A DNA stretch of 64,000 nt from Hetaerina americana (GCA_022747635.1 JAKTNV010000009.1:67474677-67538676), one strand, 5' to 3'. Numbered from the stretch's first letter, positions 9,882 to 22,319 are shown. Notes: generated by a model not told the origin, from the sequence alone. Program-made: numbers and translations.

Positions 9882-11906
9882 TGAAGGATTTCCACCATGC
9901 TACCCCTGAAACTGTTATTTATTTCGTTGGAATCCTCTTCAAAATCAGCTTTTCCTGAAACAAGTTATCTGCTTGATGTTATTTAAACCAGACACTGGGA
10001 AGAGTTATGTGCAAGAAACTGTTACGCACCGATGCCAGTGCATATGAGACAAGAACTAATATCAATTTCTCTACGCCGATACCAACCCTGATCGAAATCA
10101 TGGTCGCCGCCCAATTCGAAAAGAAAAGTGGAACTCTCACAGTGTTGTAACCGACTACGCAATTGGTTCCCCCCTCTGCTACTGAAGTAGGTACTCTTGT
10201 ATTTACTTCTAATCACTTCATCCGGAAGCCAGGAGCTCAACTCGGAAGTCGATCTATCCGGGTAAAACTATATGTGGTAAACTAAGCGTGGAAAACTATC
10301 CGAGGAAAGTTGGAAGGGGTGATTAAGTACCATTTGCAAAATGGTAGGCGAATATTTTAATAGTGATCCAATTTAGCAAAACCATGCCCATTTCTTATTT
10401 TTTGGCATTTAGACGATCCGATTGTCACAGAGTGCGAAAATATATTGATTTTCACCAACGGTTTCGCATTTGTTTGTACCGCAAAATTAAAAAAAAGGGA
10501 GTATGCAAAAGAGCATTCCTACTGCTGAAATGACTCAATACAACAAGGTATTATTCAGTTGAAGTATATAGATATTCCTCAAGTAAGATCTGGTGCTTTC
10601 CCGGCGTATATTCTAATCAGAATACGTACGTCTTGCAGCGCAACAACGAAGGCCCATTGTAACGTGAGCAGCCGTGTATAGTTTTCCAGAAAAGGAATAA
10701 TTTGAGGGACATGTACTTAGTTCTGAACGAGATACAAACCTTAAAATAGAGTAACGAGAGTACATTTGGAGAATTTTAAAATTGGGAAAAGGCAGAAAAA
10801 ATTGTTCACCTAGATCCATACGGGTGTAGTAATTAAGATTCGCACCACGTATATACTTTGAAAAGGAATCCACAGCCAGTTGACACATACGTGAAGGGCA
10901 ATGCCGTGTTTTATGGTCTTCAACGGTTCCATGATGTAATTACTCAAATTTCACTACATTCTTGTCGCCCATATTCTGCAGTCAAAATCACCAGCATTAT
11001 CGTGGTTCGTAACAATGTGCGCAGCATACTTGTACTTAGCGAGTTCGACACATAAACAGTCATTCCCGACTATTGCTTTGTTTTGTGATTATTTTAATTT
11101 GACTGTTTAAATAGTTATTTCCTCCCATATTTAAAACAAACAATTTATTGTAAATATCCTCATGAAGTTTACGTGGCGCACTTCGTGCATTCCACCAATA
11201 GAGAACACATGTTAACAATCAGATTAATCAAATGAACAAAATTATATACACTATATAAATGATTATGCACTGTTTCATGAGACCGTATGAAACAATACGC
11301 CAACAATAAAAAAAAACAAAAAGTACCATTATTGTTCTGAATAATCTGTGTTTTCAAAGGAAAAAAGCCAGAGTTTTAATTTATTTCGAGGAGCGACCGA
11401 TAATATGTCGGCTTGGGACAGTTTCTGAAAAGTATTACGCAGCGCTGTGGACTTCCTCATAACCTTAATTGTGACATTCCTGAATCATTTCCGAGTTCAA
11501 CTCTTCAAACCGTCTAGCCCTTCATGACGCCCAATAGGCCTTGTCATTTCCTGCATCTTTTCTGCTCACCCAAAAGTCTTCCTGCTATTAACGGCTCAGC
11601 ATCCCTTCATCTCTCAACATCTTCTTCTTCTTATTTCCCTGCCTTCTTCGAATTCCCCCCCCCCACAACTCTCCTTTCTTTCCCAACCACATCGAACACT
11701 TTTCGCTTTTCTCTCTCTCTCTCCGTTCGTTTTATTTTTTCCTTCGTTCTCCAAAGCCGCATTTCACAAGCCTCACAACTAGGCTATCCCCTTTCCTCGA
11801 ATACAAGGTTCTGGAACTTTAAAAGCCTAGTATGCTCCATATCGAAATGTTTGTTGCTGTGCAATACTGATAGATATGAAACACAAGGATTTCCCATGAA
11901 ACGGGA
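9882..11906. other. non-coding stretch between repeats
   Basis: There is no supported gene. Open frames at 10022-10240, 10613-10888, 10858-11055 and 11169-11357 lack domains. A T/C-rich tract at about 11524-11760, including a (TC)n run near 11711, creates the open frame 11524-11967. Confidence 0.5.
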
Positions 11907-11949
11907 AAACGATGGAGTTTTCCCATTTCAAGGGAAAACTCCATCGTTT
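11907..11949. repeat. perfect 18-bp hairpin
   Basis: AAACGATGGAGTTTTCCC (11907-11924) and its exact reverse complement (11932-11949) are separated by a 7-nt ATTTCAA loop. There is no flanking TA duplication, and I do not see the sequence elsewhere in the window. Confidence 0.85.
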
Positions 11950-12029
11950 ATGGTCTTGGTGTTTTAAGAATGATGATTAGCATTGATTTGAGACTTGACG
12001 GATTTAGCAAATCGAAATATGGAAAAGTA

Positions 12030-12781
12030 CGAGGGTCATCCGGAAAGTAGTACCCGTTCGTGCCGCATGAAGTGCTGACGACGCGAGTAGCCGCTGGACG
12101 AGGTCAGATAGCTTCAGTGGCTTGTCTGCCTTCTCTGAGCCAAGTTGCGTGACGCTAGCATTGCCTGTGTTGTTTCTGTGATTGTTTACAATGTTTAAAA
12201 AAATTGAGAACGCCGCCAGTTGTGAAGTGAGGGCAGTGATTAAATTCCTCAATGCAAGAAACGTTCGCCCATGTGATATTCATCGCCAATTAAAGGAGGT
12301 GTATGGAGACAATGTAATGGACGAGTCGTCTGTTCGGCGGTGGTGTCGCACTTCAACATGGGGAGGGGGAACACACACGACGATGAGCGTTCGGAGAGAC
12401 CGTCTGTCATTACAGACCAACTGGTGAGCTCAGTTGACGAATTCGTGAGGAACGATCGGCGCGTCACAATTGATGACATCTGTGAGCATTTTCCCAATGT
12501 TTCTCGAACAATTGTTCATGAAATTGTTAAACACCATCTGCATTATGCAAAAATTTGTGCAAGATGGGTCCCTCGCGTATCTCAATGAGCTGGCGGCGAA
12601 GGACTATGCAGCAGGAATACAGAAACTTGTCACACGTTATGACAAATGCCTTAATTTGCTTGGAGATTATGTTGAGAAGTAGTTTAAAGTATCCTCTTTC
12701 AAATAAAATTTTTTATGTTTGTTAATATTTACTTTTGTGTCTTTAATTCACGAACGGGTACTACTTTCCGGATGACCCTCG
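12030..12781 (+). mobile_element. internally deleted mariner element, copy 2 (752 bp)
   Basis: It has the same 33-bp terminal inverted repeats as copy 1 (12030-12062 and 12749-12781). TA duplications lie at 12028-12029 and 12782-12783. By eye it differs from copy 1 at one base just inside the right repeat (TTTATTTCAC against TTTAATTCAC). Flanking sequences are unrelated, so it arose by transposition, not by segmental duplication. Confidence 0.93.
12191..12682 (+). pseudogene. mariner transposase remnant, copy 2
   Basis: It carries the same frameshift (about 12341) and the same loss of the catalytic middle as copy 1. The N-terminal helix-turn-helix part and the C-terminal GDYVEK are kept. Confidence 0.9.
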
Positions 12782-12783
12782 TA

Positions 12784-13147
12784 TTATTTGACGGGTATGG
12801 ATATGTCGTGTGTGAAAGAAAAAGTCTCTATGTTGTGCAGGGATGACGGGAATTTCGAATGAAACAAATCGTAAAGTTGACACTTATGGAAGCATATAGA
12901 GACTCAGCCGAGTAAGGAAGCACGTTATACATAGAAGCGAAAGTAGCATGAATGGCATGAAGAGGCGGCAAAAATTACGAGAAACTGAAGGGAACAGCAG
13001 TGTACATACGTTAAAAGCTAGTTGTACTGGTCAGAAATGATTGAAGCCCAAAGGAAGTTCACTAGTTCATCACCATCTTAATCTTAATATCAGAAAATCT
13101 ACAACATGTGCATTGCAAACTAACTGTAGGTAGAATTAATCATTTTA

Positions 13148-13181
<34 letters not shown>

Positions 13182-13770
13182 TTTTAAGCCGAAAAATAAA
13201 ATTATTTAAAAAAATCAATGCGTTTGAATGATTTTATTTTTCTAAAAAACATTGCGTCAAATAATTATAATATGCGACTCAGTCAAATATGAGTGTCAAA
13301 ATCCAATTAACATGATAACATTATGCGTGAAAATTTCCTTTGAAAAATCTCGAAGGAAGTTGAATTGGTCTGGCAACAGGCTAACCAACTTAATCGGTAA
13401 TTTGGATATTCGGTGCTCGTAATCCGATCATGTCCTTCTGGACGAATCTTCAACGCTTAACCTATTAGGCTATGGACTGCATGCAATGAGGCGTCATAGC
13501 GTTATCATCAGTAATGCTTATTACGAAACAGGCGTACATGTCTTTCTCATGCGAAAAGGATATTCATTCTCTTCACGCCTGAAAAAAAAACAAATCTAGA
13601 AATTTTGCATTCCTAATATTTCATTGAAAAAGCGAAAGGAATAGGCTCACAATCATCTCTTCTTCCGAGACACACTCCGTTTCCTTCGGCCCGTGAAATA
13701 TATCATCCCACACCCGCGTTATTGCGCTCTTAATACGACACCCAATGCACGCCCGAGCATTATTTCGCAT
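12784..13770. other. non-coding; (TA)n at 13150-13177 and a faint tRNA-like stretch
   Basis: A short (TA)14 tract lies in an imperfect inverted repeat (ATTTTAATTTA / TTAAATTTTAA). At 13385-13485, on the minus strand, there is an A-box-like TAGCCTAATAGGTTAAGCG reminiscent of the SINE-B head, but the B box is decayed. I see no gene. Confidence 0.45.
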
Positions 13771-14165
13771 CTGCTTCAGCCGCCGCCGGGGCATGGGCGG
13801 GTAAGATTAAAGCGGCAAGGAGGAGTCGTCGGTTGTCTAAACGGAAATGGAAGTCACCTCCTCCTTATCGTTCGGATGTGAGGAATGGGTGGGAGGGCGG
13901 GTGGGTTGGTTTGAAGGGGGGGAAGAGGAAGGAAGGCAGAGGGGAAATGAGGGTTCGAGGCTGTGAGAAGGCGGGGTAGGATATTGTAAGGAGGAGAGTT
14001 GCTACAGAAAGGGGGTTGCCAGAGAGATTTTCGGGTAAACACCATCGAGGACGGAAATTTGGAAGTGTTTTGGGGCTGAGCCCACGGTCGACGGAAATGG
14101 GAGGCCGTCAGGGAGATCAGAAGGCATGCAATCGCTTCGGATCCTTCCTCCAACCCACTCAATGC
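13770..14165. other. GC-rich, purine-skewed island
   Basis: This stretch is G/A-rich on the plus strand (runs such as GGGTGGGAGGGCGGGTGGG). It produces a proline-rich open frame on the minus strand (13854-14162) that I take as compositional. Confidence 0.6.
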
Positions 14166-15596
14166 GACTTTTAATTACGTACGTGACATTATTCGTCGAT
14201 CGATCGGGAAAGCTGCAATTCACACATTAGCTAGGTCACACTAGGACCATATGACTCCATCTTAATGGGTGAGGAATAATGTTAATTGAAAAATTACATA
14301 ACGATCAAAGATGGTTTGCTATGTTTGTTACATATAGCTAGAAGAAGTTATCACATTAGAACCTCGGAGCACGATAAGTGCAAGATATACCAACGCTTAA
14401 AAGAATACCCGATCCAATTTATAACTCCAAAGCCAAAGATATTCTTACCCCACACCATATCAGCTGTGTAGAATAACCAGTGAACAGAAATAGATCATGA
14501 ATTGATAGATTTTATAAGCACTCATTATCCCCTCTCACAACTTAAGATCACGACGAAAATAAGGTCAAATATCCAGATATTTGGCAAAAAATGACCCTTG
14601 ATGCCATCTTAGCTTGATTTTTAAGGACTCACACACATATATTAACTTCACACTGCTTCAATCGCTTATACAGGACGTCCAAAAGGGAAATGAGAATCAG
14701 ACAACACACCGTTGCACCGTTTATGTCCTAAGCCAAGGTTTGAACCGTAATCAATGCAAGAGTTTCCAGCATCGAATTAAGTAAAATTACTTACATCATT
14801 CCGTTGCCATTTCTTCAACGCTAAGATGTTCGATTAAAATATGTGTTCGTACCAAAGAATTCAAGAAAACAAGTTACGTTTAAATTTCCACAACTACTGA
14901 GACATTTTCACTATGAAATCGTTTATCACTATTTCTGTTGTTAAGGCTATTGTGACGTAGCCAACAAAGATTGTGTTCGTCACTTCGTGTGCGGGAATTT
15001 GAAGCTTGACATTCATGGAGCGGAGCGGATTCATTTGGTCTCGTAAAACGGACAGCCACCAATGAACACCCCAAAAAAAATCTCTCCAAAAAATAAAAGG
15101 CCTTAAAGCCGTAAATGACCAGCAGGCAAAACAAAAAAAAACTTATCTCCCTCGAGTGAAGGCGCAAGTTCGACCGCGTCATACAAATTTCACGACAGCT
15201 TGGGAAACCACCGGAAGACCGGAAATGAATCTCATTTGTTACAAAATTATCAGGCGGACGTTAGGAATGTTGATATTCTGTGCGGAGGGAAGGAGAGGCT
15301 GAGAAGAGGGTACAATGAACTTGCGTTCTTCAAAGAACGTCGTTCTCAGAGTGTGCACGAGGGAAAGGAGCAGTCGATGGAAGCAATCGCAATTTCGCCC
15401 TCCGCCGCTCGGTTTGGTCCATCGGTGCCGCACCGGAATCCTTTGGAATAAAATATATTTTAATCGTTTGAGATTTACGGAAAAGGCGGGTTGACAGATG
15501 GGAATGATATTTTTAAAAATCGAAGCTACCTAACATGATTTTAATAACTCTTTGAGGTTAACGACGACTTCTATCCTTTTGGATAGAAAAAACGAA
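14166..15596. other. non-coding stretch
   Basis: I see nothing that supports a gene here. Open frames at 14286-14471, 14880-15182 and 15200-15451 are short and unlike known proteins. Confidence 0.5.
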
Positions 15597-15735
15597 GCGG
15601 ACAACCTGAGGGTTTGGTCGATAGGTAAAACCAGAAGGTATCTGACACTAATGTAATCACAACGGCGTGTGAAATTCACGCATTAAAGTAGGGGGACCAT
15701 TTACTTTCGCTGCCGCATTTTTCATGAAGATTGGG
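15597..15735 (-). repeat. SINE-A fragment
   Basis: GGCGTGTGAAATTCACGCAT and the following AAAGTAGGGGGACCATTTAC match the body of the minus-strand SINE-A copy at 40580 (GCATGTGAAATTTGCACATC, GTAAGGGGGCC). The tRNA-like head is missing. Confidence 0.5.
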
Positions 15736-17300
15736 TATTTAGCCGAAAAAATGCACAACGCATGAACGAAGTTTGTGATCTTAAGTGAAGTTTTAACAGA
15801 GAATGAGAACAAAATTAACTTTAAATTAATTATTTTTATATTGAATAAAATTTTTTCGTACACGAAAAAATAATCATTTCACAAAACGGCTTAACGAGAG
15901 ATAAGGTCGGTTTCTCGGACCTACAAGAAATTTACAAGTCCTCCTGAGACAGGTAAAAATGAATTGTACTGCGTTGTAAGCCCCACAACCGAGAAAACTA
16001 CATTAAATAAGCGTTGTAAAGATTTATTGTGACTAGAATGTATGTAAGGAGCAAAATACAGCGACTTATGAAATATCTTGTAGCTTCGAGAATGGGGCCG
16101 CAAGATGAAAGTGATAGATTCCCGAGCGCGAATGACATTCTCAACGGCATGCGATTGTCACGCACGTGACAATGCGTCATTCATATTCGTATTCCTGGCT
16201 GAAATTTTAAAAGTTAAAGTAAATAGGTTTTAAGGGGTCAAAAGACATTAGGTCCATTCATACCTTTTACGGGCCATTTAATAAACTAATGAGGATGAGG
16301 GAGAATGATAAAAGAACGTAGGGAGAAACCCGCCGCTAAAAGTTATTACACTCTCATTATAAGGCGTTAGCATCAAATACAGACTTCTTTTACTTTCCAC
16401 TGGGCATTTGGTATCCAAAATGGTCACTATTGTATACTGAATTTTTTACTTAAATATACTCTATTACAGGATTTTTTCACTGCTATCAGTCTAAAGGTTT
16501 AATTTTATAATCGAATCATTTTTAATTAATCAAATAAATCTATCATTAAAAATTTTAGCTTTAAAAATACTACATCCTTATCTAAAAAGTAGTCGGCTTC
16601 CTTAATTTAGATGTTGACCTCGAAACACTCAGCAATTCGAAAACATTTTATGATGCAATGGAGAAAGCTTATGAAGTTACTCTATGTACAAAGGTAACCC
16701 ACACGAAAAAAATAATAAAGCTATTTTAAAGACTTAAAGAATGATAACGATACGACGCTTGCTCGGTGAGACTGCGCCTCTTCTCTCGCGAGAAGTCTAT
16801 CTCCATCAGAGAAAACCTCGGTGCGAAATGGCCGCGACAATAATCGTAAATTTGAACCGTCGGTAAACCATCACAAAGGAAATTAAATTCGTCCCCTACT
16901 TGAGGCGGCCGGAGAGGACTGATGTATGACGGCGTAAATAGACCGGGGGCATGGGGATTAGATAATCAAAACAAATGGAAAATCGTATCTGATGGATGGC
17001 GGCCTCACGCATCGCTCCCATTCAACCGTGGGGAAATAGAAAAAAGCTTTCGGCATTCACTCACTTTTTTACCGAGACGCACAAAAGGAAAAAACTCAAT
17101 TTCGGTTAATATTTCGACGGTCCCTCCCTTCTTCGTCCTCTCTCATTCATGCTTCATTTTTTGTCAAATTAAGGTTCTAAATAACCATTTCGAGGAAGTT
17201 TCCTTGCATATTATATTCATATATGTGTTTTCTCACACGCAAGCATGCAAGTACGTATATCTATACATAACTTATGTGAAAGTCTCACAGATGTGAATAA
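15736..17300. other. non-coding stretch
   Basis: I see no gene. The open frame 16922-17296 (plus) has no recognisable motif. Confidence 0.5.
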
Positions 17301-17553
17301 TAATGGACACCAAGATAGCACCAGCGAAAAAAAACAAGAACACAGATGCCCACAAAAAAGAAAACTCACACGTATTCCGAATTTTCAGTCGCCAAACCAC
17401 CTTTTCCATCTCTTGGAAGAGATGGAACTCAAAGTTCCATCTCTCCCTTGAGAAAGCTGGTTTGACCACCGAAAATTCGGAAAACGTGTGAGTTTCTTAT
17501 TTGTGGGTTTCTGCATTTTTGTTTTTGTTCTAGTGCTATCGTGGTGTACATTA
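17301..17553. repeat. imperfect 253-bp palindrome, same family as the one at 20011
   Basis: Inverted arms meet near 17430. The right arm reads CTTGAGA (17447), a stem region, CACCGAAAATTCGG (about 17468), GTGTGAGTTTC, a T-rich stretch, GTGCTATC and GTGTACATTA. A (TA)n tract begins four bases later. The left arm is the diverged mirror image (TAATGGACACCAAGATAGCA inward). Order and sequence match the palindrome at 20011-20262. Confidence 0.75.
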
Positions 17554-17554
17554 T

Positions 17555-17935
<381 letters not shown>

Positions 17936-17966
17936 GTGTGTCGCCGATGAGCGTTCCATTTCGAAG

Positions 17967-18011
<45 letters not shown>

Positions 18012-18135
18012 TATATATTATATACACACACATAAATTCACATGGAAATAAGGAAAAGGGATAGGCACGGTACGGCAACTAAATTTCCTTTTTTCAAATA
18101 CAAAGCGCTTTTAAAAAGGAAGTTATGTGTGTGTG

Positions 18136-18197
<62 letters not shown>

Positions 18198-18210
18198 CAT
18201 GTACACACTC
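17936..18210. repeat. (TA)n and (TG)n microsatellite cluster
   Basis: (TA)n lies at 17973-18010, (TG)n at about 18126-18136 and (TA)n at 18139-18194. The unique sequence between (18020-18120) has no recognised feature. Ile-Tyr repeat reading frames here come from the microsatellite. Confidence 0.9.
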
Positions 18211-18599
18211 ATACATACGTATATAAGTATGCAACCTCAAGTCGGTGCAAGGACGAACATTTTCATTTAAATGTCTGAATGGTTGAAATTTATTTTCGAG
18301 GATTGACCTGAATGAAACGTGCACAAATTTGGCTCTCTTAAATCAACTGTGGCATCTCTTAACTTATTTTACTGAACCAAAGTTCTTTGCGCTTCATTCA
18401 GTTTTAGCCTCGACAGAAATTTCAACCAATCAAATGAAAATCCTCGTCCTTGCACCACCTCCTCTTACCCATAGCGAACTTCGGGAAACAGTTACGCGAG
18501 GTTCGCGCGAAGCCTTTATCGCATAAAAAAAACTGGTTGTTTGGACATGACCGTGATAAGGCTGTAAACGTCCCGGAGGAAAAATAAAACACCGACGAC
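18211..18599. other. non-coding stretch
   Basis: There are no features I can support. Confidence 0.5.
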
Positions 18600-19220
18600 C
18601 ACGCGTAAAATATTTCCGTGAGCTTCGTCACCCGCGATGGCTCGGGAGCCCCCGCGTAGTGGAACAACACCCACCCTTCGAGAAACAACGGGTCCGACCC
18701 CACAATGCGTGCATACGCACACAATACACTTCCTCCGCGCTCCCACCCAAAACACCACCTCCGCGATCTCCTCCCACCCGCGTCAATGTGTGAATGCGGT
18801 TACGGTGAGGAGGCGAGGGAGGTCTTTTGTGCCGCGCCGCCCCCATTAATGATCAAATGCGTCATCTATCCCCCCTCCCCATTCCTCCCTGCCATGTGTC
18901 CGGAGCTCATTGACGCCTCGCGAAGGAATGCAGCCCGAGGGAAGGAAGGAGGAGAGGGCTAAGAAACATTATAGAGGACGGGGAGGGGGGGGGAAATGAT
19001 GGAAGGAGTCGAGTTGTGGGGGACGTTTTTTTTAAGGGGTTACAGGGGATGGGGGCGAGAAGGAAGGGATGACGGACGCGTGAGGTTAACACGAGAGGAG
19101 CCGTGGAGTGAAGGCGCGTGCGTTATCACACATTATGGTCGAGTCCGCCGTATAATCGCAATCGTTAGCGTCACTCTTCCTCCGCATGCAAACACTCCTT
19201 CCGGTCCGTTAAATACGCCG
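18600..19220. other. GC-rich island with C-rich and G-rich runs
   Basis: About 600 bp of elevated GC contains several CpGs. It is C-rich on the plus strand to about 18890, then switches to G-rich (AGGACGGGGAGGGGGGGGGA). Overlapping open frames on both strands are compositional. Confidence 0.6.
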
Positions 19221-19664
19221 CGACCGAACTAGTAAGTTACGTTAACCCAAGACTTTCGTAAGGAGAAATAAAGGCATACAATGGAGTTTGAGTTGAATTT
19301 GGAAGAAGAGAGATTTGTATTAAACCAATCTTCCAATTGAAATGCTGATAAATAGGACCTGCTAGAATACTCCTATCTCGTACAACGATGATTACCCTGC
19401 GGGGCGAGGTATTTTTGAACTGAGTCACACTCAAGATGATGATGGTATTTCGGTTGGGCAACTGGAAAGGGCAAACATGTAGGTGTCGATTTCAGGTTCA
19501 TATCAACCCAATCGATTACGAGAAAATATCCATTAATTACCAACTCCCTCCCCCCACCCTAAGTAAGGTTTGATACGATAGAATACATACCCACATATGT
19601 TATGGTTCGAGAAATAAAAATATGCAGGATTTCGATTCCGCTTTCAATTTAGTCACGAAGCAAC
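19221..19664. other. non-coding stretch
   Basis: I see no supported feature. Confidence 0.5.
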
Positions 19665-19905
19665 AAGAAAGACTTAGGACATAGCGCTCGGCAACTCTAC
19701 GGAGTCCCGAGTTCAAATCTCCTGAAAAATCCCATTTAAATCTCTAAGTCGTGAGATTTTCTCGTTAGTAGGATTTCGTGGGAAAGCGAATGGTTTCACA
19801 GAGTATAGAGCTGGCCACCCTACCCTTATAATATTTCACCCTCTTAAAAATTTAGTTTTGGGTGAATTCAATCCTTACCTAGCAAAGCCACTCGTACATT
19901 ACGCA
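19665..19905 (+). repeat. SINE-A copy, diverged
   Basis: The tRNA-like head has a B-box-like CGAGTTCAAATCTCC (about 19707-19721). The body keeps the order TGGTTTCACAGAGTATAGAG, CTGGCCACCCTACCCTTATA and GGGTGAATTCAATCCTTACC. These correspond to the ACCATAACCGGCACAGGGAA, CTGCCCCCCCTACCCTGATG and GGGTGAACTCTACCATCACC of the 6245 copy. Confidence 0.5.
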
Positions 19906-19967
19906 TATCATATATATGTGTATACGTATACAGGATGCGGCAACATAACTTCCTTTATCATAAATAT

Positions 19968-19970
<3 letters not shown>

Positions 19971-20010
<40 letters not shown>
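19971..20010. repeat. (TA)n microsatellite
   Basis: About 20 TA units immediately abut the left end of the palindrome at 20011. Confidence 0.97.
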
Positions 20011-20013
<3 letters not shown>

Positions 20014-20262
20014 GTATAACACTTAGCACTAGTGGACACAGACAAAAACACAGAAACACACAAAAAAAGAGACTCACTATTTTTCGAATTTTCGGTGGTC
20101 GTTGCCACCTTTATCAAGGAGGAGAGGGACAGAAAGAGTTCTGTCCCTCTCCTCCTTGATAAAGGTGGCAACGACCACCGAAAATTCGAAAAATAGTGAG
20201 TCTCTTTTTTTGTGTGTTTCTGTGTTTTTGTCTGTGTCCACTAGTGCTAAGTGTTATACATT
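20011..20262. repeat. 252-bp near-perfect palindrome with hammerhead-like core
   Basis: Both 126-bp arms are nearly identical inverted copies, from AATGTATAACACTTAGCACT on the left to its mirror AGTGCTAAGTGTTATACATT on the right, with the centre at about 20136. Each arm has CTTGATA, a GGTGG/CCACC stem, CGAAAATTCGAA, GTGAGTCTC, a T-rich stretch with TGTGTGTTTCTGTG, and a terminal AGTGCTAAGTGTTATACATT. It is related to 17301-17553. The left end touches (TA)n. Confidence 0.9.
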
Positions 20263-20296
20263 ATTATTCACGTCCGTGAGTCTTTCAAAAAGTGTT

Positions 20297-20311
20297 ATAT
20301 ATATATATATA
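20297..20311. repeat. short (TA)n
   Basis: About seven TA units mark the outer end of the single-arm element at 20311-20434. Confidence 0.9.
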
Positions 20312-20433
20312 ATGGGCTGACACAATATAACACAAATAGAAAAGAATAGACACATTTAAAAGAACACTCACACGGTAAATTGTTCGAGCTTTCGGCCCTC
20401 TCAGAGGCCTTCTTCAAGAGAGTCTCTCTTATT

Positions 20434-20434
<1 letters not shown>
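20311..20434 (-). repeat. single-arm hairpin element between two (TA)n tracts
   Basis: Read on the minus strand it has TTGAAGAAGGCC, a GGCC(TCTGAGAG)GGCC stem-loop, GAAAGCTCGAAC, GTGTGAGTGTTCTTTTAAAT and GTGTCTATTCTTTTC, with (TA)n on both sides. The order matches the other elements but the sequence is a different family and it is not duplicated into a palindrome. Confidence 0.6.
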
Positions 20435-20522
<88 letters not shown>

Positions 20523-20539
20523 ATATATATATGTATATA

Positions 20540-20572
<33 letters not shown>

Positions 20573-20588
20573 TTCTATATATATATAA
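20435..20588. repeat. long (TA)n with TG interruptions
   Basis: About 150 bp of TA repeats contain three short TATGTA interruptions at about 20518-20545. Confidence 0.97.
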
Positions 20589-22021
20589 TCAATGCGAGCA
20601 GTCCCGTTTTCGAAATGCCAATCTCCCTCGACCAAAACGAAAGGCAGAACCGATGTGCCCAAGGAAGAGTCAGATAGTCACGATAATGGAGGAATGCGAG
20701 TATTCATAGAATAAATACGCGCGCTAATGGCAAGGTTAATAGGCCAAAGGTTAAAACAATGATAATAAGGATTTCAACTTGGATGCCATCTATCAGGCGA
20801 ATGGAGTCCATATATATATAGCATTCCTATGTCAGAAGTATATTCCATAATAGCAGCGCTGAGTTTGTCAAAGAATTCGAGGTCGCGGACTGAATTCGGG
20901 ATGGTGTTTGAGTGCTGGCATATCACATTCAATCATTCTTGATGGCAGGAAACTAGAATGTATACACAGTCAGCCTTAATGAAGAGAACATATGAACGCT
21001 GGACGGTTAGTAGACTCCTCTAAATTACTGTTTACAATGAATTAAACACAGCAGTTTTCCATACCAGTAAGCGGAGTTTCAGGGGAATTTAAAACATGGA
21101 TAATCCTAATGAAAAAATTTCGATAAGTGTAACTTTATACCATAGTCTAACTTCATCAAGTTTCAACAGTCAAAACATACAGATTTTTAAGAGATGGTTT
21201 CAAATGATTTGGGTTTTAATGAAATGAATGACTTTCCTCTTAGAAGTCTAAAAAGTCTAACTACGTAACATGATGGCTTGTGAAACTGACTAATTTTCAT
21301 AACTTTCTCTCATACAGCCCTCTCTCTCTCTCTCTCTCTTGGGTGCTTCTTTCGCCTCTGTCACATTCATACACTAATTATCCCAAGCTCTTTTGTTCCT
21401 TAGACTTCAAATATTTCCTATCTTGAGAGTATTCTCCATAACATGTAAACATGCTCCCGCGGTACATTTCTCATTCTTCGCTCACTTTCATAATTTTTGG
21501 TAATTTGACTTTAGTCCTCATTAGGGCAAAATTGAGCCCGAAATATCCACCAAGATGAGAGTATTTTAATTAACCAAATTATAGTTCCGTTAACAATGGA
21601 AGTTTGGAATTTGCATTCCGAATTGAGCGGTGGCGGAGAAAGCTTGATAGCCATTATTCTTCCTGGCTAATATAAAGGACATTGGTTTCAGATCCTTTTT
21701 TGGGGTTCTGGCAAGAGATGCATAGCCATTTACTTGGCAATGCATTTCTGTGCCATAATCCATAATTGATCATTAGAGCGAAGCAAACATCATGCTGTAA
21801 GCGAATATTCAGCTGCAAAGGTACTCAGCGCGTGAAAAGATAACCATGTTAAAAGCTTGTCATGTTATGTTAGACTTAGGTAATGAGGCGGAGAAAATTA
21901 ATTTTCAAGAAAACTCGATGCGTGTTATTGTGAAAAAAAAGAAATGGAAATCTAAGAGGCGCATTACTATTTATGATTTTCTTTCTTTTATTCATTCTAG
22001 AGATAAATGCGACATACACTC

Positions 22022-22026
<5 letters not shown>
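20589..22026. other. non-coding stretch
   Basis: There is a (CT)n run at 21320-21340. No gene is supported. Confidence 0.5.
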
Positions 22027-22086
<60 letters not shown>

Positions 22087-22095
22087 AGATTTTCG

Positions 22096-22137
<42 letters not shown>

Positions 22138-22145
22138 CGAAAATC
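22027..22145. repeat. two (TA)n tracts with a 13-bp perfect inverted repeat
   Basis: (TA)n lies at 22027-22084. Then GATTTTCGTGAAT (22088-22100) and its exact inverse ATTCACGAAAATC (22133-22145) enclose (AT)16. It is possibly the stub of another palindromic element. Confidence 0.85.
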
Positions 22146-22319
22146 CGCCCGGGGCCAAAATATCTTTTCCAAAATGTGGACAGGTCTAAGAGAAGGTGCA
22201 AGTACAATGCAAGAGACATTTTGCATTAGCAATCTTCATTTGAAATCCGGAAGCGACGAAAAGAACCCAAAGGAATGGGTTGCGATGAAGAGGAAGCGGT
22301 ATTTTCACGGAAGCGAGAT

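Noticed and set aside
8760..12682. Functional mariner transposase
   Set aside because: Both copies carry a frameshift and lack the catalytic DD34D region.
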